From NCBI RefSeq assembly GCF_026213295.1, contig NC_079428.1:4935055-4999054 (forward strand): DNA of 64,000 nt, written 5' to 3'. The notes beneath the pieces are model-generated. The model saw nothing but the letters and a program-made list of their open reading frames with translations. It did no database searches and was not told the DNA's origin. This document shows, one piece after another, positions 18,245-55,461 of this stretch. A program made the position numbers and the translations under genes. Origin of the DNA: Gadus chalcogrammus. Its lineage: Eukaryota; Chordata; Actinopteri; Gadiformes; Gadidae. Within the stretch, counting starts at the first letter, position 1. Each line of letters begins with the position of its first letter.

Positions 18245-19354
18245 TCAGTCTGTGACCAGGGCTGCGGGTGTCAAGGTGGAGGAGGGCGGCGGTGGGGTCT
18301 GGGTGTCGGGGTGAATCTCCCTGGGGTGCACGCGGTAGAGCACCAGCAGGGGCTCCCTGGGGGACCCCCGGGGGCCCAGAGAGTACAGGCTCTGGGTGAG
18401 GGCCTCGTGAAGCACCAGGCTCCCCCCCTCGTCGGTGTAGCGGAGCTGGAAGCCCACCGACGCCGCCGGCCCCAGGCTGATGGACCCCGGGGCCAGACGG
18501 CCCATGAGGGCGCCGGCGCGGAACACGTCGTAGCCCGTCGGCGGGCGGCGGTCCAGACGCAGCCGCCTCTCGTCCAACGCGACTCCCTCCCCCCCCCTGG
18601 TGGTGGTGGCCGGCTGGGGGGCGGCGGCGTGGGTGAGGCCGTGCAGGGCCACGCTCACACTCAAGGGGGAGGGGTGCAGGATTTTGCGGAACAGGACCAG
18701 TTCTGCCCCGCCAGGGAACGTGGACGGGTCGACACCGGTGAGGTTGAACCAGATCCAGCCGGGAGGCGCGCCCACTCCACCTGAATGCGGGGCGTGGTTA
18801 AGAAAATCTATTTAAAGATTGTTTTCGAAATTTTACATTGGATAAACAGTCCCCGATTTAGGACAATAACATTTAGTAGCATTGGATAACACAAACATTT
18901 TAGGATTTAGTTAGGATTTTAACTTTTTTATTCGGTTTTTCTTTTGGGGGGGAAGATACCTCTGCGTCCTGGCCAAACCCCTGGCTACACTTTTTTCCGC
19001 CTATGTTTTTAGTTTGAAACATTCTGCCAATGACAATAAACGAAACCACAACTTGGATCGATTACCAGGGACGCTCCGAAAGCTCTGTACCAGCGTGCCG
19101 TCCTCATCCTTCCAGTCCTGCGCTTCCAGCGTCTCCAATAGTTCATAAATCCGCCTCATGTAGGGATGCGGCCTGGCCTGGTGATGGCTAGCGGACACTT
19201 TGTCGATGTGTAGCATCTCCAGAATGGCCTTGTTCCGCTGCGGGTCGCTCTGCCTGCTAACCTGTCGCTCGACGAACAACAAAGCCGCGACCGATTCTAT
19301 TAATAATGATAATAACATAGAGATCAGTGTTGCGTTGCAAATTCCTCCTACCAT
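18245..19354 (-). CDS. Secreted 274-aa protein resembling a TGF-beta-family prodomain without the ligand
   Basis: Two exons, 19066-19354 and 18245-18780, are joined by a GT-AG intron in matching phase (1/2). They encode 274 aa from MVGGICNATL to VTD and stop. The first ~25 residues form a hydrophobic signal peptide. The stretch RPHPYMRRIYELLETLEA, then VQSFRSVPG, then GWIWFNLTG (N109 is a glycosylation site), then GGAELVLFRKILHP, follows the order seen in the prodomains of BMP/GDF/ADMP-like ligands: an arm helix ending ..YMxxLY, an 'RSF' strand, a 'FNLT/FDVS' strand, then 'AELRL'. EPLLVLYRV near 250 resembles the strand just before the convertase site. A possible RRLR processing site is at 168-171. 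No cysteine follows the signal peptide and there is no cystine-knot domain; the next minus-strand gene is tspan5. The C-terminus is proline/threonine rich. I do not recognise an exact orthologue; the family call is inference. Confidence 0.65.
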
Positions 19355-21097
19355 TGTGTATTTGAAAGTGATCGTTCAACGCCTGCGACTGTTTCGGCCT
19401 GTGTTTTGTTTGATTTAAAAAAAACGGTCAAGAGATATCCAGTTTGGGTAGAGGTAGAGGCTTGGTAGACTGGGAGGGAATCGAACCAGGTGTTAATTGG
19501 TGTAAACAGGGAACTCCATGAGCTGTCATATCTGGTGGACAACCACCACAGTGAACTCCTGGAATTTCACTCCAGCTGCACAGCAGAGTGTGTGACTTTC
19601 GCTCAAAGTACACATGTTCAAATGTTATGAGATTTGGCTCAACATAACATATTTTATTTTGCGTAATTGGGCAGATAATAGACTATAAATATAATTATTA
19701 TTTAATTCAATCATATATGAAATAATTAAAAACTATAATTTCCTCAAGACTATGGTGCCATTTCCGACATTTGTTTTAGGATTAAAACGTAGCAATATAG
19801 AGCCACACAATCAGTGTGTTTGTCTTATTTTCTACAGTGAGACAGTTTGATATTATATGATACAACCTGGACTTATGTTTTCATTCACAGTATACTCGTA
19901 GTCGGCTGATCTAAGATGGATCTTAATAGAAATTAGAAATGTTACACATTGATAATATTGATTCGATAGGTGCCTCTATGTTTGCAGGGATTTACTGCCC
20001 TCTGGTGGCGTTATGGTGTAAACTGCATTGGCGGCCATTGTGTAGGCACTGGTAGGCAATTTGTCAAGTAAGGAAGTTTATTTGTACACCTCCCGGTCAC
20101 TGAGTTCACAGGGTGGGGTGCTTAACATTAATGTAATAAAATACAATAAAACACAGTCCATAGTAAAACGCAAAAATAGAACAAGATGGTGTGGCCAAAA
20201 GCCTTTCTAAAAAATATTTTCAGGGCGGTAAAGACATGCACTGCTCTCTTGCGGCCCATGGTGTTACAACTGCATTGGCGCCATCTGTGTAGTGTGACGT
20301 AATTTTTTATTTATCTAGGGGTGGTCTAAAGAAAGCAAATGTAGAGATAATTCAAAACGTCGCTTTCATTGGGAGATGTACAAAAGTCACAAAAAAGTAT
20401 AATTTGAGAAACTGAAATTTGGTTTCCTCAATGTACCCCATTTAACAGCACAAAAATCCCAAAAATTATGATTGGGAACTAGAAAATAGTAATCAGAATT
20501 TCTTCAAACTAAAATAGGGCATAAAAATATCACATGATACTGTTAACCAATGTCAAACGTTAACCAATGTCAAATTCCACAATAAATATTTAAAATGACA
20601 TTTTAGTTGATTAAGTTGGCCAAACAAAGTGATGCACATTCAGGGACAATAGCAAACGTCTGTCTTTGTAAATGTTATTTGACAGGGATATTGGAGGTGA
20701 CTGTGCAGAGGTTTCCCTCTGTGAACTTGAAGGAGCTCAAGCTGTCAACTTCAAAAGCTCAGGAAGAAAAATATGATCAGAGAATTTTTTATTCTTCCAG
20801 CTGGTCCTTAAATATTTCGCAGCATGTGTGTCGGTAGGTAGACAAATAAGAGACTTATGGCTACAGAAATTGTCTGTGAATATAAGAAGAAGAGTGTTAG
20901 AAGAGAAGAAAATAAGTGTTGGTTTTTGAAGTGTTTACTCCCGAAGTTTATCTTTGCTGGCCGAGGGGACTCTTACTTTGAAGCCAAAGCACTTTGGTGT
21001 AATGACAAAGATGTTGGTAGAAAATCACTTAAGTGAACACATGAGAGGGGACTTTGATCTCAGACATCAGTGCTTGTCTTAGGGTGACCCCCCCCCC

Positions 21098-21202
<105 letters not shown>

Positions 21203-21298
21203 CCAGCCCCTCCGAGTGCTCTAAGCCAAAAGAAACAAGACAATGCCAAAAAAAAAAGACGGGCATCCCTCATTCCAACAAGTACACACTTCCTCCCT

Positions 21299-21301
<3 letters not shown>

Positions 21302-21375
<74 letters not shown>
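21302..21375. repeat. (CT)n microsatellite, ~37 units
   Basis: Pure CT run. Confidence 0.97.
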
Positions 21376-21379
<4 letters not shown>

Positions 21380-21489
21380 CCCCCCTGTTCTTGTGGGTGG
21401 GGTTTTACCAGTGAGGAGTTACCAACAATTGTGTCAATGAGACAGTTGCCTGTCGGAAGGTTGCTGCAGACACACAGGCGTTGTTTGTT

Positions 21490-21567
21490 AAGTGTGTGTG
21501 GGAGAGAGAGAACGCCAGAGGGAGAGAGCGAGAAGGACTGGGACCCCCCAAAACGTGAGCGGATCAG
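21490..21567 (+). promoter_or_regulatory. Candidate 5' UTR exon of frem1
   Basis: A strong donor (ggatcag|gtaagg, cut after 21567) has no coding frame of its own. It would splice to the acceptor tttgtaacag ending at 25250, just 5' of the frem1 ATG. The 5' boundary is unknown. This is inference from splice consensus only. Confidence 0.3.
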
Positions 21568-21747
21568 GTAAGGACTTGTCCGCTGATGTAGGTCTAGATA
21601 AACCGGGTCGCAGGCTGAGCTCGGTCTGGAGTTGTCTTTGTTGCACGGATATGTGGAGGAGTTTGCATCTGTGTTTCTACCTTTATGGTCATCCTCTTTC
21701 TCTCTCTCTTTTATGTCACTCCCCTGTTGCCTCTCCTTTGCACCCTA

Positions 21748-21913
<166 letters not shown>

Positions 21914-22799
21914 TTACATCTATCCATTCTCCCACTCAGTCCTCTCTGAAGAAACGCTGTTTTCTTCCTCACAAAGTATGCATGGTTGATCTATAAAACA
22001 TGTATCCTCCTCTGCACAATATTGTTCTACATCTTGGTCGTAAAAACTCTTTCCAACGGGTCTGGCTGACTGGATCTCGTGGCACATGAAGAGCAGAGGC
22101 CGAGCAAAGCTTGTGGGCTTTGAGAGTTTGTTAAGTTGTCGTTGTGTTGTCGATGTTGTGCACCGATCGTACACTGGGGACGTTTCAGTGGGCTGGTTTG
22201 AACAGCCTTTCCCGCCAGTAAGGGAGAGAACACCGCGGTCTCTCCCGGGATTATCTTGGCGTCCTTTTTGGAAGACTCTCTCGACGCGGAACATTCTTGG
22301 ATCGCCTGGATCGCAGCCAAAACGTGGGTTACTCGTGTTGTTGAGAGTGGGACCGCTTCCCAATGCCCCAACCCCTCCCCCGTTCGCCCCCGGCCCCCCC
22401 ACCCCACCAAAGCCCTCTCTTCCTCTACCCCCCTTCGCCGGCTTCTACGGGACCCTGTCATTACTAGGGGGAGAGGAGACTTGTGTGTGTGTGTGTGTGT
22501 GTGTGCGTGTGTGTGGATACAAGAAGAAGCATTCATAACAGCTGTAGCGTTACATCCAGACACAAGAACCAAGATCTGCTCTTGGATGGACTAGGAAACC
22601 CTACCGACCCCCCCCCTACACACAGACAGACAGACAGACACTTGGCGTCCGTGTTCGTTGACCGACCGCTCGTTGCCCTAAGATCCCCCCTCCCCCTTAT
22701 TGTTTCAAGCCCATGGGGGGGATTATGTTTGGATTATGGAAAGTGCATCGCGGTCTGACCACACCCCCTCTCCCTTACACACACTACCACCAACACTGA

Positions 22800-23069
<270 letters not shown>

Positions 23070-23850
23070 CCACACCCATACACACACTCTTCCAAAACCC
23101 CTAACACCACTAACATACACATACTACCACCATAAACCTCATCCCCATTCACACACACACTACCACCACCAACACCCCCACCACCACCACCACCACCTCC
23201 GTGATCTCCTAGCCCCATCCGCCAAGCACTCCTAAGTGTTAGGTGTTTTCTGCCCTCCCTGCAGGAATGTGAACCCAGCCAGTCATTACTGAGTGAACAT
23301 CAGTGTTCACCTTGAGACGGAGCAGATGGCAGGGAGCTATGTGAGAGTGGGGATGGGGAGGCCATGTTGTCCCCCCCCATGCATCCGCAAGAAGAAATAA
23401 ACACAGAGATTAAGAAAACTGGGAATATATCAATTTTGTGTTGATTACAGTCAAGGCCGCTGTATTTGTGTAGCCCTCCATCAGAGTAATAGTCTCGGTT
23501 TTACAGGATTTATCTTTCATAAGGTAACACGGACATAATGTCAAAGGCTATCGGGATTATTGTGTTGGCCAGCCTTCATGGGGTGAAGTCAGAGCATTTG
23601 TCTTCTTTAGGCATTTAGACAAACAACATGACCAACCCCTGGTGCACATGGGTGTCTTATCATAAGCCAAAGGGCTCGGATCGCAAACACGGTCTGTTTG
23701 TGGGGATCCAAGACAGGAAATGGGACGCAGCTCTGCAGAGCGGCCTATTGTTGACATTGTTTGTTGCTGTTGCCCGCACTGTAAGGTGAACCCCTCGCCC
23801 CGTCTAGGGCCCCTCTTAGTGGAACAGGAAGTGGAATTAAAGGGACAACC

Positions 23851-23852
<2 letters not shown>

Positions 23853-23906
<54 letters not shown>
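23853..23906. repeat. (GT)n microsatellite
   Basis: Pure GT run. Confidence 0.95.
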
Positions 23907-23909
<3 letters not shown>

Positions 23910-24721
23910 AAGAGTGTGTGCATATGTAGTCCGTAAAGTAGATGATACAGTGAAACAGTTTAACATTATGATACATGATACTTTTTTGTTTGTCTCTAAA
24001 TCTTTAATTATCACAGCACTATAGCAATCATCTGGTCACACACAGTCCTGTTGGCCTCATCTCCTGATACTTGACTTAACTGCCCCCCTTATCCCTCAGT
24101 CAACACACACATTGTCCATTGAGCCACTTGACTATCGAGGAATTTAGCAAACAAAGAGATAGGGAGAATCACTGGTGCTACATCACTGAGGACTGTTGAG
24201 TTCTGAGCCTCCACGCAGGCACTATCTCTGGCTAGCTTGATTGACTCTGACCAACGGCCTAAAGGTGGACTTTGACTGTCTGTCCCTCCGTCGTGCACTG
24301 CTGTCCTTTGGAGATAAATGGACCTGCTTTAGGAAATCTATAGTTCACCTCAGGGGAAATTATTCAGTTTTTAAACTTGATTTGATGTATTTGTAAAGTG
24401 TTTAAAGAAAATGATGACTAGAATATGATGGCGAGGATTATTTCACACTAATGCAGATATAACACAAGATGATATACTACCAATACACTATTACACTAAC
24501 ACAGCAAAAATAAGTCACCAAAATTAAAAAGTGACATGTTTCACAAAAGGACAAACTTTATCAATCCTATCTCTGGAGGACAATACGTGAAGCAGAGGTG
24601 GTTAATTTTTTTCTTCCTGAGAGCCTTGAACGTGAGCGCAGCCGCGGCCTGCAGGAGGGTGGGCAGGTTGAGACAAGGTCCCCCCAGCCCAAGACCCTCA
24701 TTACAAGCTGAGCCTGTGTGT

Positions 24722-24867
<146 letters not shown>

Positions 24868-25397
24868 AAAAGCCTTGCCATCTTTAGTGTAAAACTGGTC
24901 AATCTTATTGCTTTCTGATTGGCTAATGTGTTGCCAGGTAATGTCCCTCACAAACGATGACAAAATGACCTCCCCTCACTAGCTTGTTATATTATGGGCA
25001 GTAGGCCTATTGTCTCTGTCCACCAGCGTTAACCTTTGACCCATGCATGTATGGAATAAGAAGATGTCTCCATGCCCTTTCATGAACCATTTAAACATGT
25101 TAAATAACCTCACTTATGGTGGTGTATCGGTTGTGCTGTTGCTGTCAGTGTTTTTATTTTACGTGCTTGGTTCCTGTTTAATGCAAGTCCTGCATTCGTT
25201 CAACACGTTTTGCTTCTTGTTTGTAAATGTTGATTTTTTCTTTGTAACAGGTCTTGTCCAATCATGTGACGGAAGAGGAGGACTCGCGAGGATTAACGGA
25301 ACCAGCCATTGTCGTAACATCCCGAGGGAATAGGCCCCGTCGTTGTTTGCGTCCTCCAATAATAAAAATTTACTGGACCCCAAAAACAGGGCAAACC

Positions 25398-49389
<23,992 letters not shown>

Positions 49390-49499
49390 CGGGCGGGAAC
49401 GAATGCAGGGGGGCCGCGGCGGCCATGTTGTTTAACGGCATCGGACGGCAGTGACGCGCCGACTGAGGAACTATAAACAGACACACCTTTAAACAGCGG

Positions 49500-49640
49500 C
49501 GCTGATGCGCAGAGGGTGAAGGCGACGGGCCTTCCTCGATACCCGACCCGTGCGAGTTCGAGTCCGACCTGGGGTCAATGTGGTACAGGCCATTGCGTCT
49601 CCTCTTCAGCTCACCACCCTGTCTCTCTTCACTCTCTCTC
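49500..49640 (+). repeat. Degenerate SINE-like sequence in the frem1 3' UTR
   Basis: A B-box-like gtgcgagttcgagtccgac is followed by a stretch that resembles other fish tRNA-SINE bodies (ctcaccaccctgtctctctt). This is by resemblance only. Confidence 0.4.
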
Positions 49641-50233
49641 CTCTCCATAAAAGCATAAAATAACTAAACACATTTTTTTTTTTTATCACATGACAATGGA
49701 GAAATGATCGGGACTGGATTGAACGGTCGCTTGTGGACTCCAGAGGAACTGGGATGACTGTATCCGATTGGTTAAGATGAAGTGGCGAGGGATTTTGTAT
49801 TGTGTAGGTCATACACAAACCTGTAATTTACCAGGGATAACTGTACCTCTGTTATTCCACTATTGTTTCGATGCTCGTTGATGCTATGATCTTACTTAAT
49901 GAATGTTCCCAACCTCGGGCCATGTGACATGGTTTACATTATAAATATATGCCATTTCTTCATATGTTTCTTCTACTTCTAAGATTGTTTTATTTTTGAC
50001 AAACTTGAATTGTCCTATCTGTTCCTTCTTGTATATAAATCTTTGTTTTGACGCTTATTTATCTGAATAATGATGGTACTCCCATTTCGTTGTACTTGCC
50101 AGCAGAAATTATGCTTAATTATCATGTGAGGCTTAGATGCGTTCCAACGTAACACACTATCGTATCCGGGCCTATCTTTTTAAGTAGTGTTTATTGTAAA
50201 CATATTGGTGCATATAAAGCGATCTGTAATAAC

Positions 50234-50239
50234 ATTAAA
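50234..50239 (+). terminator. Candidate poly(A) signal of frem1 (ATTAAA)
   Basis: aacATTAAAgctg lies about 845 bp after the stop. The UTR between holds a degenerate SINE and a T run and is otherwise plain. Confidence 0.4.
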
Positions 50240-50244
50240 GCTGA

Positions 50245-51032
50245 AATTGACGAGTACTTAATTATATTATGTCATGTACAATGTATTTGCGTGGTTAACT
50301 GATTTGTTCAAATATGTAACCATGGCTGTACTGTAATCTCTATTTAACCTCCTCTGCATTCACGTTTGACATGCTCTACACACATTCATGCAAAATTGTC
50401 CAACCTGTGGTTGTAAATATAAAAAAACTTGTTGACAAAAAGTTGAAACTTGTTGAAAAGTACGACATTCAGTTTACAGCAACAGATTTTGCACCCGAAG
50501 CATACAAACAGATATATGTATTAAAATAATTGCATCACATACATTAAATCTCTTTTGTATACCAAAAAAGTAAAGCTTTATTGAAACACTCAAGCTAAAG
50601 TGATCCCCCTGACCTTTTGGAGAATGCATGAGGAAAGGGAAGGAGTGCTCTCTCCGTGAGGGTCCATGAGGGTATGCCTGCCACCGGGTTAACTGAACAG
50701 GCGACCTCGTTATCCCTATCATGTGACCCAGCGCCGACGCATGAAAGAGCCTGTTTCATTTGGTTTTGTGCCGGCTGCTCGCAGAAGCTCTGGCGTTCCG
50801 GTCTGGCCGGCAGACAGACCAGTGTCTCCCACTGGGTGAGCTCTCGCTTTTTTTATTTGCCTCTATGTTTGATGTCTGTTTTGTTGTTGTTTTGGTGTCA
50901 TCTCACAAAAAAATTATATTCTGTGTGTGTGTCCGCGTGTGTAGCTGTATCTGTCTGGCTGTCAGTCTTTGTCTATCTGCGTGTGCTGGTGTGTGTGTGC
51001 TGGTGTGTGTGTGTGTGTGCATGTGTTAGCAA

Positions 51033-51073
<41 letters not shown>

Positions 51074-51325
51074 TGTCTGAAAAATTGGATCAAACTTTTA
51101 GCAGTTATCATCAGAGTTTGAGTGGGCAATAAACAGGGTTTCAATTCAGTTGTATCACTACTAAGACTATTACTGAGCTCTTCTGAGTCCCAACACACCA
51201 CACTTACCTTCTGTTTGTCGGGGTTGGGGCCATGGCTCGGAATAGAGGCTTTATCCCCTCTGTTGTTGTTGTTGTTGTTCTGCACAGCAGATGGACTGTG
51301 ACCTCCGTCCAGTGCCAGGCCGCTC
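50245..51325. other. Spacer and probable 5' UTR of the LRR gene
   Basis: Nothing coding was recognised. A (GT)n lies at 51038-51071. In the frame of the LRR start codon an in-frame stop (TGA 51299-51301) lies just upstream, which sets 51326 as the start unless an unseen exon splices in between. Confidence 0.6.
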
Positions 51326-53858
51326 ATGGATCAAGCGGTCCCCACGCAGGCCCCCTGCGTCACCTGGCTGTCCCTGGCCCACCAGGACCTCTCGGAGATC
51401 CCCTACGAGGTCATACTGGAGCACAGCTGTCGTCTGGAGGCTCTGGACCTGAGCTACAACCTGCTGGTGGAGTATCCTTTGTCTGTGCAGCGCGTGTTTT
51501 TGAAGAATGTTATAAACAACGTCAATACAATTTAACTGGAATAACGTCACTAAATGGGTGTTCATCAATAGGGGTTCTGTTTGTGCTGCCATTCTTGATG
51601 TTTTCATTTAGTGTTAATAATAAATAATAATACATTTAATTTAGAGGCGCCTTTCAAAACACCCAAGGTCACCTTACAGAGCATATAGTCATCATACATA
51701 TTTAAAAAAAAAAACAAGACATTGTGGAAAAAAATAAATAAATAAATAAATAAATAAACATAAGCAATAAGAAATAAATAAAACAAAAACAAGACAAAAC
51801 AAAACAAAAAAACAATCAAAACAGTGATCAGTTAGACGTTGTGTGCGAGTTTGAACAGGTGAGTTTTGAGTTGTGACTTGAAGGTTGTAATGGTGTCTGA
51901 CTGTTTTATGTGTGGGGGGAGGGAGTTCCAGAGCCTGGGTGCTGAACAGCTGAATGACCGGGCACCCATTGAAGTGAGTCGTGATGTGGGGATACATAGT
52001 AGTCCAGCAGAGGTTGAGCGGAGGGAGCGGGAGGGAGTGTATTCTTGGAGGAGGTCGCAGAGGTAACTGGGGGCTAGGTTGTGGAGAGCTTTGTAGGTGA
52101 GGAGTAGGGTTTTGTATTGGATGCGGTAGTGTACTGGGTAGTGTGTTGGGTGGGTCTCTTCCGCTCTGCATTACGATTGCTATTTAATCACCATTTCACC
52201 CCCCTCCAAGTCACTTACAGTAACAACGAATGAAACACAATCTGCAAGTCCACATATTATTTATAAAATGGAAGGAAGGAACACTATAGCCTAAAAAAGA
52301 GTAGGCTGTACCGACCACCGTTGTGATGTGACATCACATGTCCTCCTTAACTGGTGTTGACTGGGAACCCGGTGCAACTGGGCCAGCTGGAACAACTCCA
52401 CACCCTGAACCTGGACCGGAACCAGTACACGTCCCACGTCAAGTTCCCCTTCATGCCCAGCGTCACGGCCGTGTGCATCAACCAGAACAAGATCCACAAC
52501 CTGCCCGTGTTCGTGGACGAGATCGGCCGCAAGTTCCCCAACATCAAGTCAGTGTGCTTATTTTCAGCTCTCCTTGTCCCTTTGACGATTTTTTTATCAA
52601 CTCTTGTATGCGCATTGGGCTGGATCACGTTTTCACTGGTCGTTATGGCGTCTTATCTAATGATTTGTGTTTTTGAAATGTTTCGTTTCGTTCCGTTTAT
52701 CGGTTCATTCCCCAGGGACAGTGTACATAAGAACAACTTTTCTGTAAATATGTCGCAGTAAGTTTGGAAGGCTAGTTCACAACTGCAGTACCTTGGCAGG
52801 TCATACATCAAACCCCTTATATTGAATAAACTGATGTCATAAATATAACACCTATGGACAGACAAGACCTTTGTTGGATAGGAGGGGGCAGTAAGTACTG
52901 CCATTGATGAGTGAAAAGCGGGCTAGTGGACTTTAGTGGTTTTCTGCTTTCAGTTCTTGAAGGTCTTTTGTTTCATTCCCCATGTCAGCATCCTACCTGT
53001 AGGAGTTCTCCATGCAGGACCCATTACCCTATCTGCTCCCTAGGGGCCTGTATCTGCATTCACCCTCAAAATACTAAACAGTAGAAGTAAATAAGTTGTA
53101 ATCTGCTATATAGAATAAAAAAAGTAATAATACAAATTCAACAATAGATTTAATTTTGATGCGTATTTTTTCACAATAATTGCCACAATATGTCTTGGCT
53201 TTTGAAAATCCACTCAAACTGTTGTATTAAAAACAACTGTACTGTATCTCTTGTGTGGATGACATAGATGCCTTTTTAGTATTGGCTGAACGTAGCGTAT
53301 GTCTTGTCACACCTTAGGATTCTCTGCATGATGAATAACGAAGCCGCTTCGAGCTATTTCAACGGGGGAAGTTTGACCCAGTACCAAGATTATAGGTAAG
53401 CAAGAACCGACTCATTGTTATGTGTGCTGTGCTACCTTTTTTTACAAGCACGAATTAATCAAAAACGAATTTCTGTAGAAATATCTTATTCTGAATGTTG
53501 CACTGATGTCATGATGCCTTTAAAAGTTGATATCTCACAACGTTTATTATATTAAAAACATTTCCGACAGATGTTTAAATGTATAAAAAGATATTGCTTG
53601 ACATGGAGCAAACATTGATGTTTTGGTTTATCTTGCTAACTGACAAAATGATGACCAGAGTTAACCAATTAGCTTTTGTAATGTGATTTGAAATCCTTCC
53701 GTCTCGTTGAAAGACAGTACGTCATCAGTCAGCTGCCAGCGCTGGAGCTCCTAGACGACACGGTGGTCCTGGAGAAGGAGAGAGCCCAGGCCCGCAAGAC
53801 CTACCGCATCCAGCAGAGCAGCCAACATGGCCGAAAAAGGCGGGAAGTTCATCGATGA
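51326..53858 (+). CDS. Small leucine-rich-repeat protein, LRMDA (C10orf11)-like
   Basis: Four exons join in phase to 184 aa: 51326-51471, 52362-52547, 53318-53395, 53714-53858 (stop TGA 53856-53858). Leucine-rich repeats run from about residue 14 to 120: [42 protein letters not shown]-terminal cap with [26 protein letters not shown] and a basic tail (GRKRREVHR) follows. This layout (few LRRs, then an 'R..VI..LP.L..LD' cap) is that of LRMDA, a melanocyte-differentiation gene, and of related small cytoplasmic LRR proteins. I cannot exclude another member of that group. No signal peptide or membrane segment was seen. Intron 1 is U12-type (see findings). Confidence 0.75.
51472..52361 (+). other. 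U12-type (minor spliceosome) intron in the LRR gene
   Basis: The donor is GTATCCTTT (51472-51480), an exact U12-type 5' site. A U12 branch motif CTCCTTAAC (52343-52351) lies 10-11 nt before the only in-phase 3' end, ..TTGAC|T. Joining there completes an aspartate codon and continues the LRR ([16 protein letters not shown]). Confidence 0.75.
51604..52150. mobile_element. Interspersed repeat of unknown family inside the U12-type intron
   Basis: The left end (aataatacatttaatttaga, then ggcgcctttcaaaacaccca) recurs near 54318-54385. The inner part (agggagttccagagcctggg, gagctttgtaggtgaggag) is familiar as repeated sequence in fish genomes. No coding capacity was seen. Confidence 0.5.
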
Positions 53859-54151
53859 CAGTTGTCTCGATCGGCCCGGACAAGGACTTGTTGTGATTGG
53901 GTTAGCACACACACTGCAATATGTTACACTTAGCCAGATAGACTAGACAAGGCTGTACTTTGAAATGACCAAATCATGTAATATAATTATAATAGATTGA
54001 ATGTCAAGCCAATTTTATTTCTGTAGCTCTTAATCACAGTTACAGTCTCAAAGGGCTTGTATGTCGTTATGTGTATCGTCAGTGAGCTGTTTGGTTTATT
54101 TTTGTTTATTTGTATGACTATATAATGAATATTCTGCCGTTGTCTGTATTG

Positions 54152-54157
54152 AATAAA
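54152..54157 (+). terminator. Poly(A) signal AATAAA of the LRR gene
   Basis: ttgAATAAAgcagtc lies about 295 bp after the stop codon. Confidence 0.6.
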
Positions 54158-54317
54158 GCAGTCGGGAGAGCAATGAACAGCGTCATGTCCGTGTGTTTGA
54201 CGGCACAGAGAGACACCAGTATGCTAGCATAGTATAGTCAGTATTGTTGAGGTATTGGGTTCCCTTTAGAACACACCGAAATATTAAAGCCTGTGAATTG
54301 CATTTACGGATAAGGAA

Positions 54318-54385
54318 GACATAATAATAATAATAATACATTTAATTTAGAGGCACCTTTCAAGACAACCAAGGTCACAGGACAT
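54318..54385. repeat. Short copy of the interspersed repeat at 51604
   Basis: It shares aataatacatttaatttaga, then ggcacctttcaagacaaccaa, with the larger copy. Confidence 0.6.
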
Positions 54386-54463
54386 ACATATATACATACA
54401 TACATGCAGACTGAGTAGAGAGATGGTTGTGTCATAAAGACATTTTATCGGCTATTGGTTGTT

Positions 54464-54562
54464 CTGCTTTCAGTGACACTAACATGGATGGTAGACAATG
54501 TAGCGTCTATGTTGTAGAACTACAGACAACAGTGCAGACAGCGGTTGGTGTGTGTTGGTGTG
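54464..54562 (+). pseudogene. Short Ig-like exon remnant, copy A
   Basis: After an acceptor-like ctgctttcag the DNA reads DTNMDGRQCSVYVVELQ, resembling the last strands of an Ig-like domain. No other exon of such a gene was found. The fragment is on the strand opposite to the receptor gene. Confidence 0.3.
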
Positions 54563-54732
54563 GACTGCGTGTATGTTGAGCTTGTGGTGAGAGGTCTGTG
54601 TATGTGGGGCTGAATGGTACGAAACTTGACATGGTTAGCTGCTGGAGCACGCTCTGATGCACCCTGATTCAGACACTCTTTTAAACAATCAGACTATAAT
54701 CAAATATTTATGCATTTATATATGTGTATATA

Positions 54733-54781
<49 letters not shown>

Positions 54782-55461
54782 GTATGTATATATATATACA
54801 TACATATTAAAATTAAATGCATATGGTGGAATTGGTGATAGTAAGCAACCGGCATCTGACAAAATGTCTTCTTCATTTCACAGTTCCAGAAGAATAGCTA
54901 AGACACACTAAATTAGATACATCTCTTATCTCTATTTCTCATGACAGCATTATATGTTCATCTCATGCCTCCAGCAGTAGTAACCACGGGCAAATAGCAA
55001 ACAGCAACATAATCAAACACAAGGCATGTGTAATGTAGAATTTTTTAAGCTACAAATAAACAAACCATTAATAGACAGATTTTAGAACGTTCCCCTCCTT
55101 TTTGAATAGATATATATTGCCTCGCTTTAGACTTAATTTGACAGTTTTTTATGTAACCTCAGAAAACTGCAGAGATGGAAGTGGTGTTCTGATGGGCTGA
55201 GGTCACAGACTTTGTCCTGACATGCAGGTAGTCTCGCGGTCTGACTTATCTAGCGCTGTTTAAAAATAAATTGATCCTCCTCACATAACACGCTTGACAA
55301 TTGATGATCACAATGTGTAAAAATGATAGGACAAAAGGGGAAGATTGAGCACAGACCACTGTGGCCTGCTAGTTTTGAAAATGTTAAGCACTGCAGAATC
55401 ACCTACATTAACATTTCATACCCTGATTACATTGTGCTGTAAACAGTGATGAAAACATGCT

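Noticed and set aside
18311..18784. 157-aa frame on the plus strand
   Set aside because: It is the antisense shadow of the GC-rich second exon of the prodomain-like gene. The minus-strand frame has matched splice phases and a signal peptide exon.
19428..19613. 61-aa minus-strand frame upstream of the prodomain-like gene
   Set aside because: Cysteine-containing, but no cystine-knot spacing and no splice sites in phase with the gene below.
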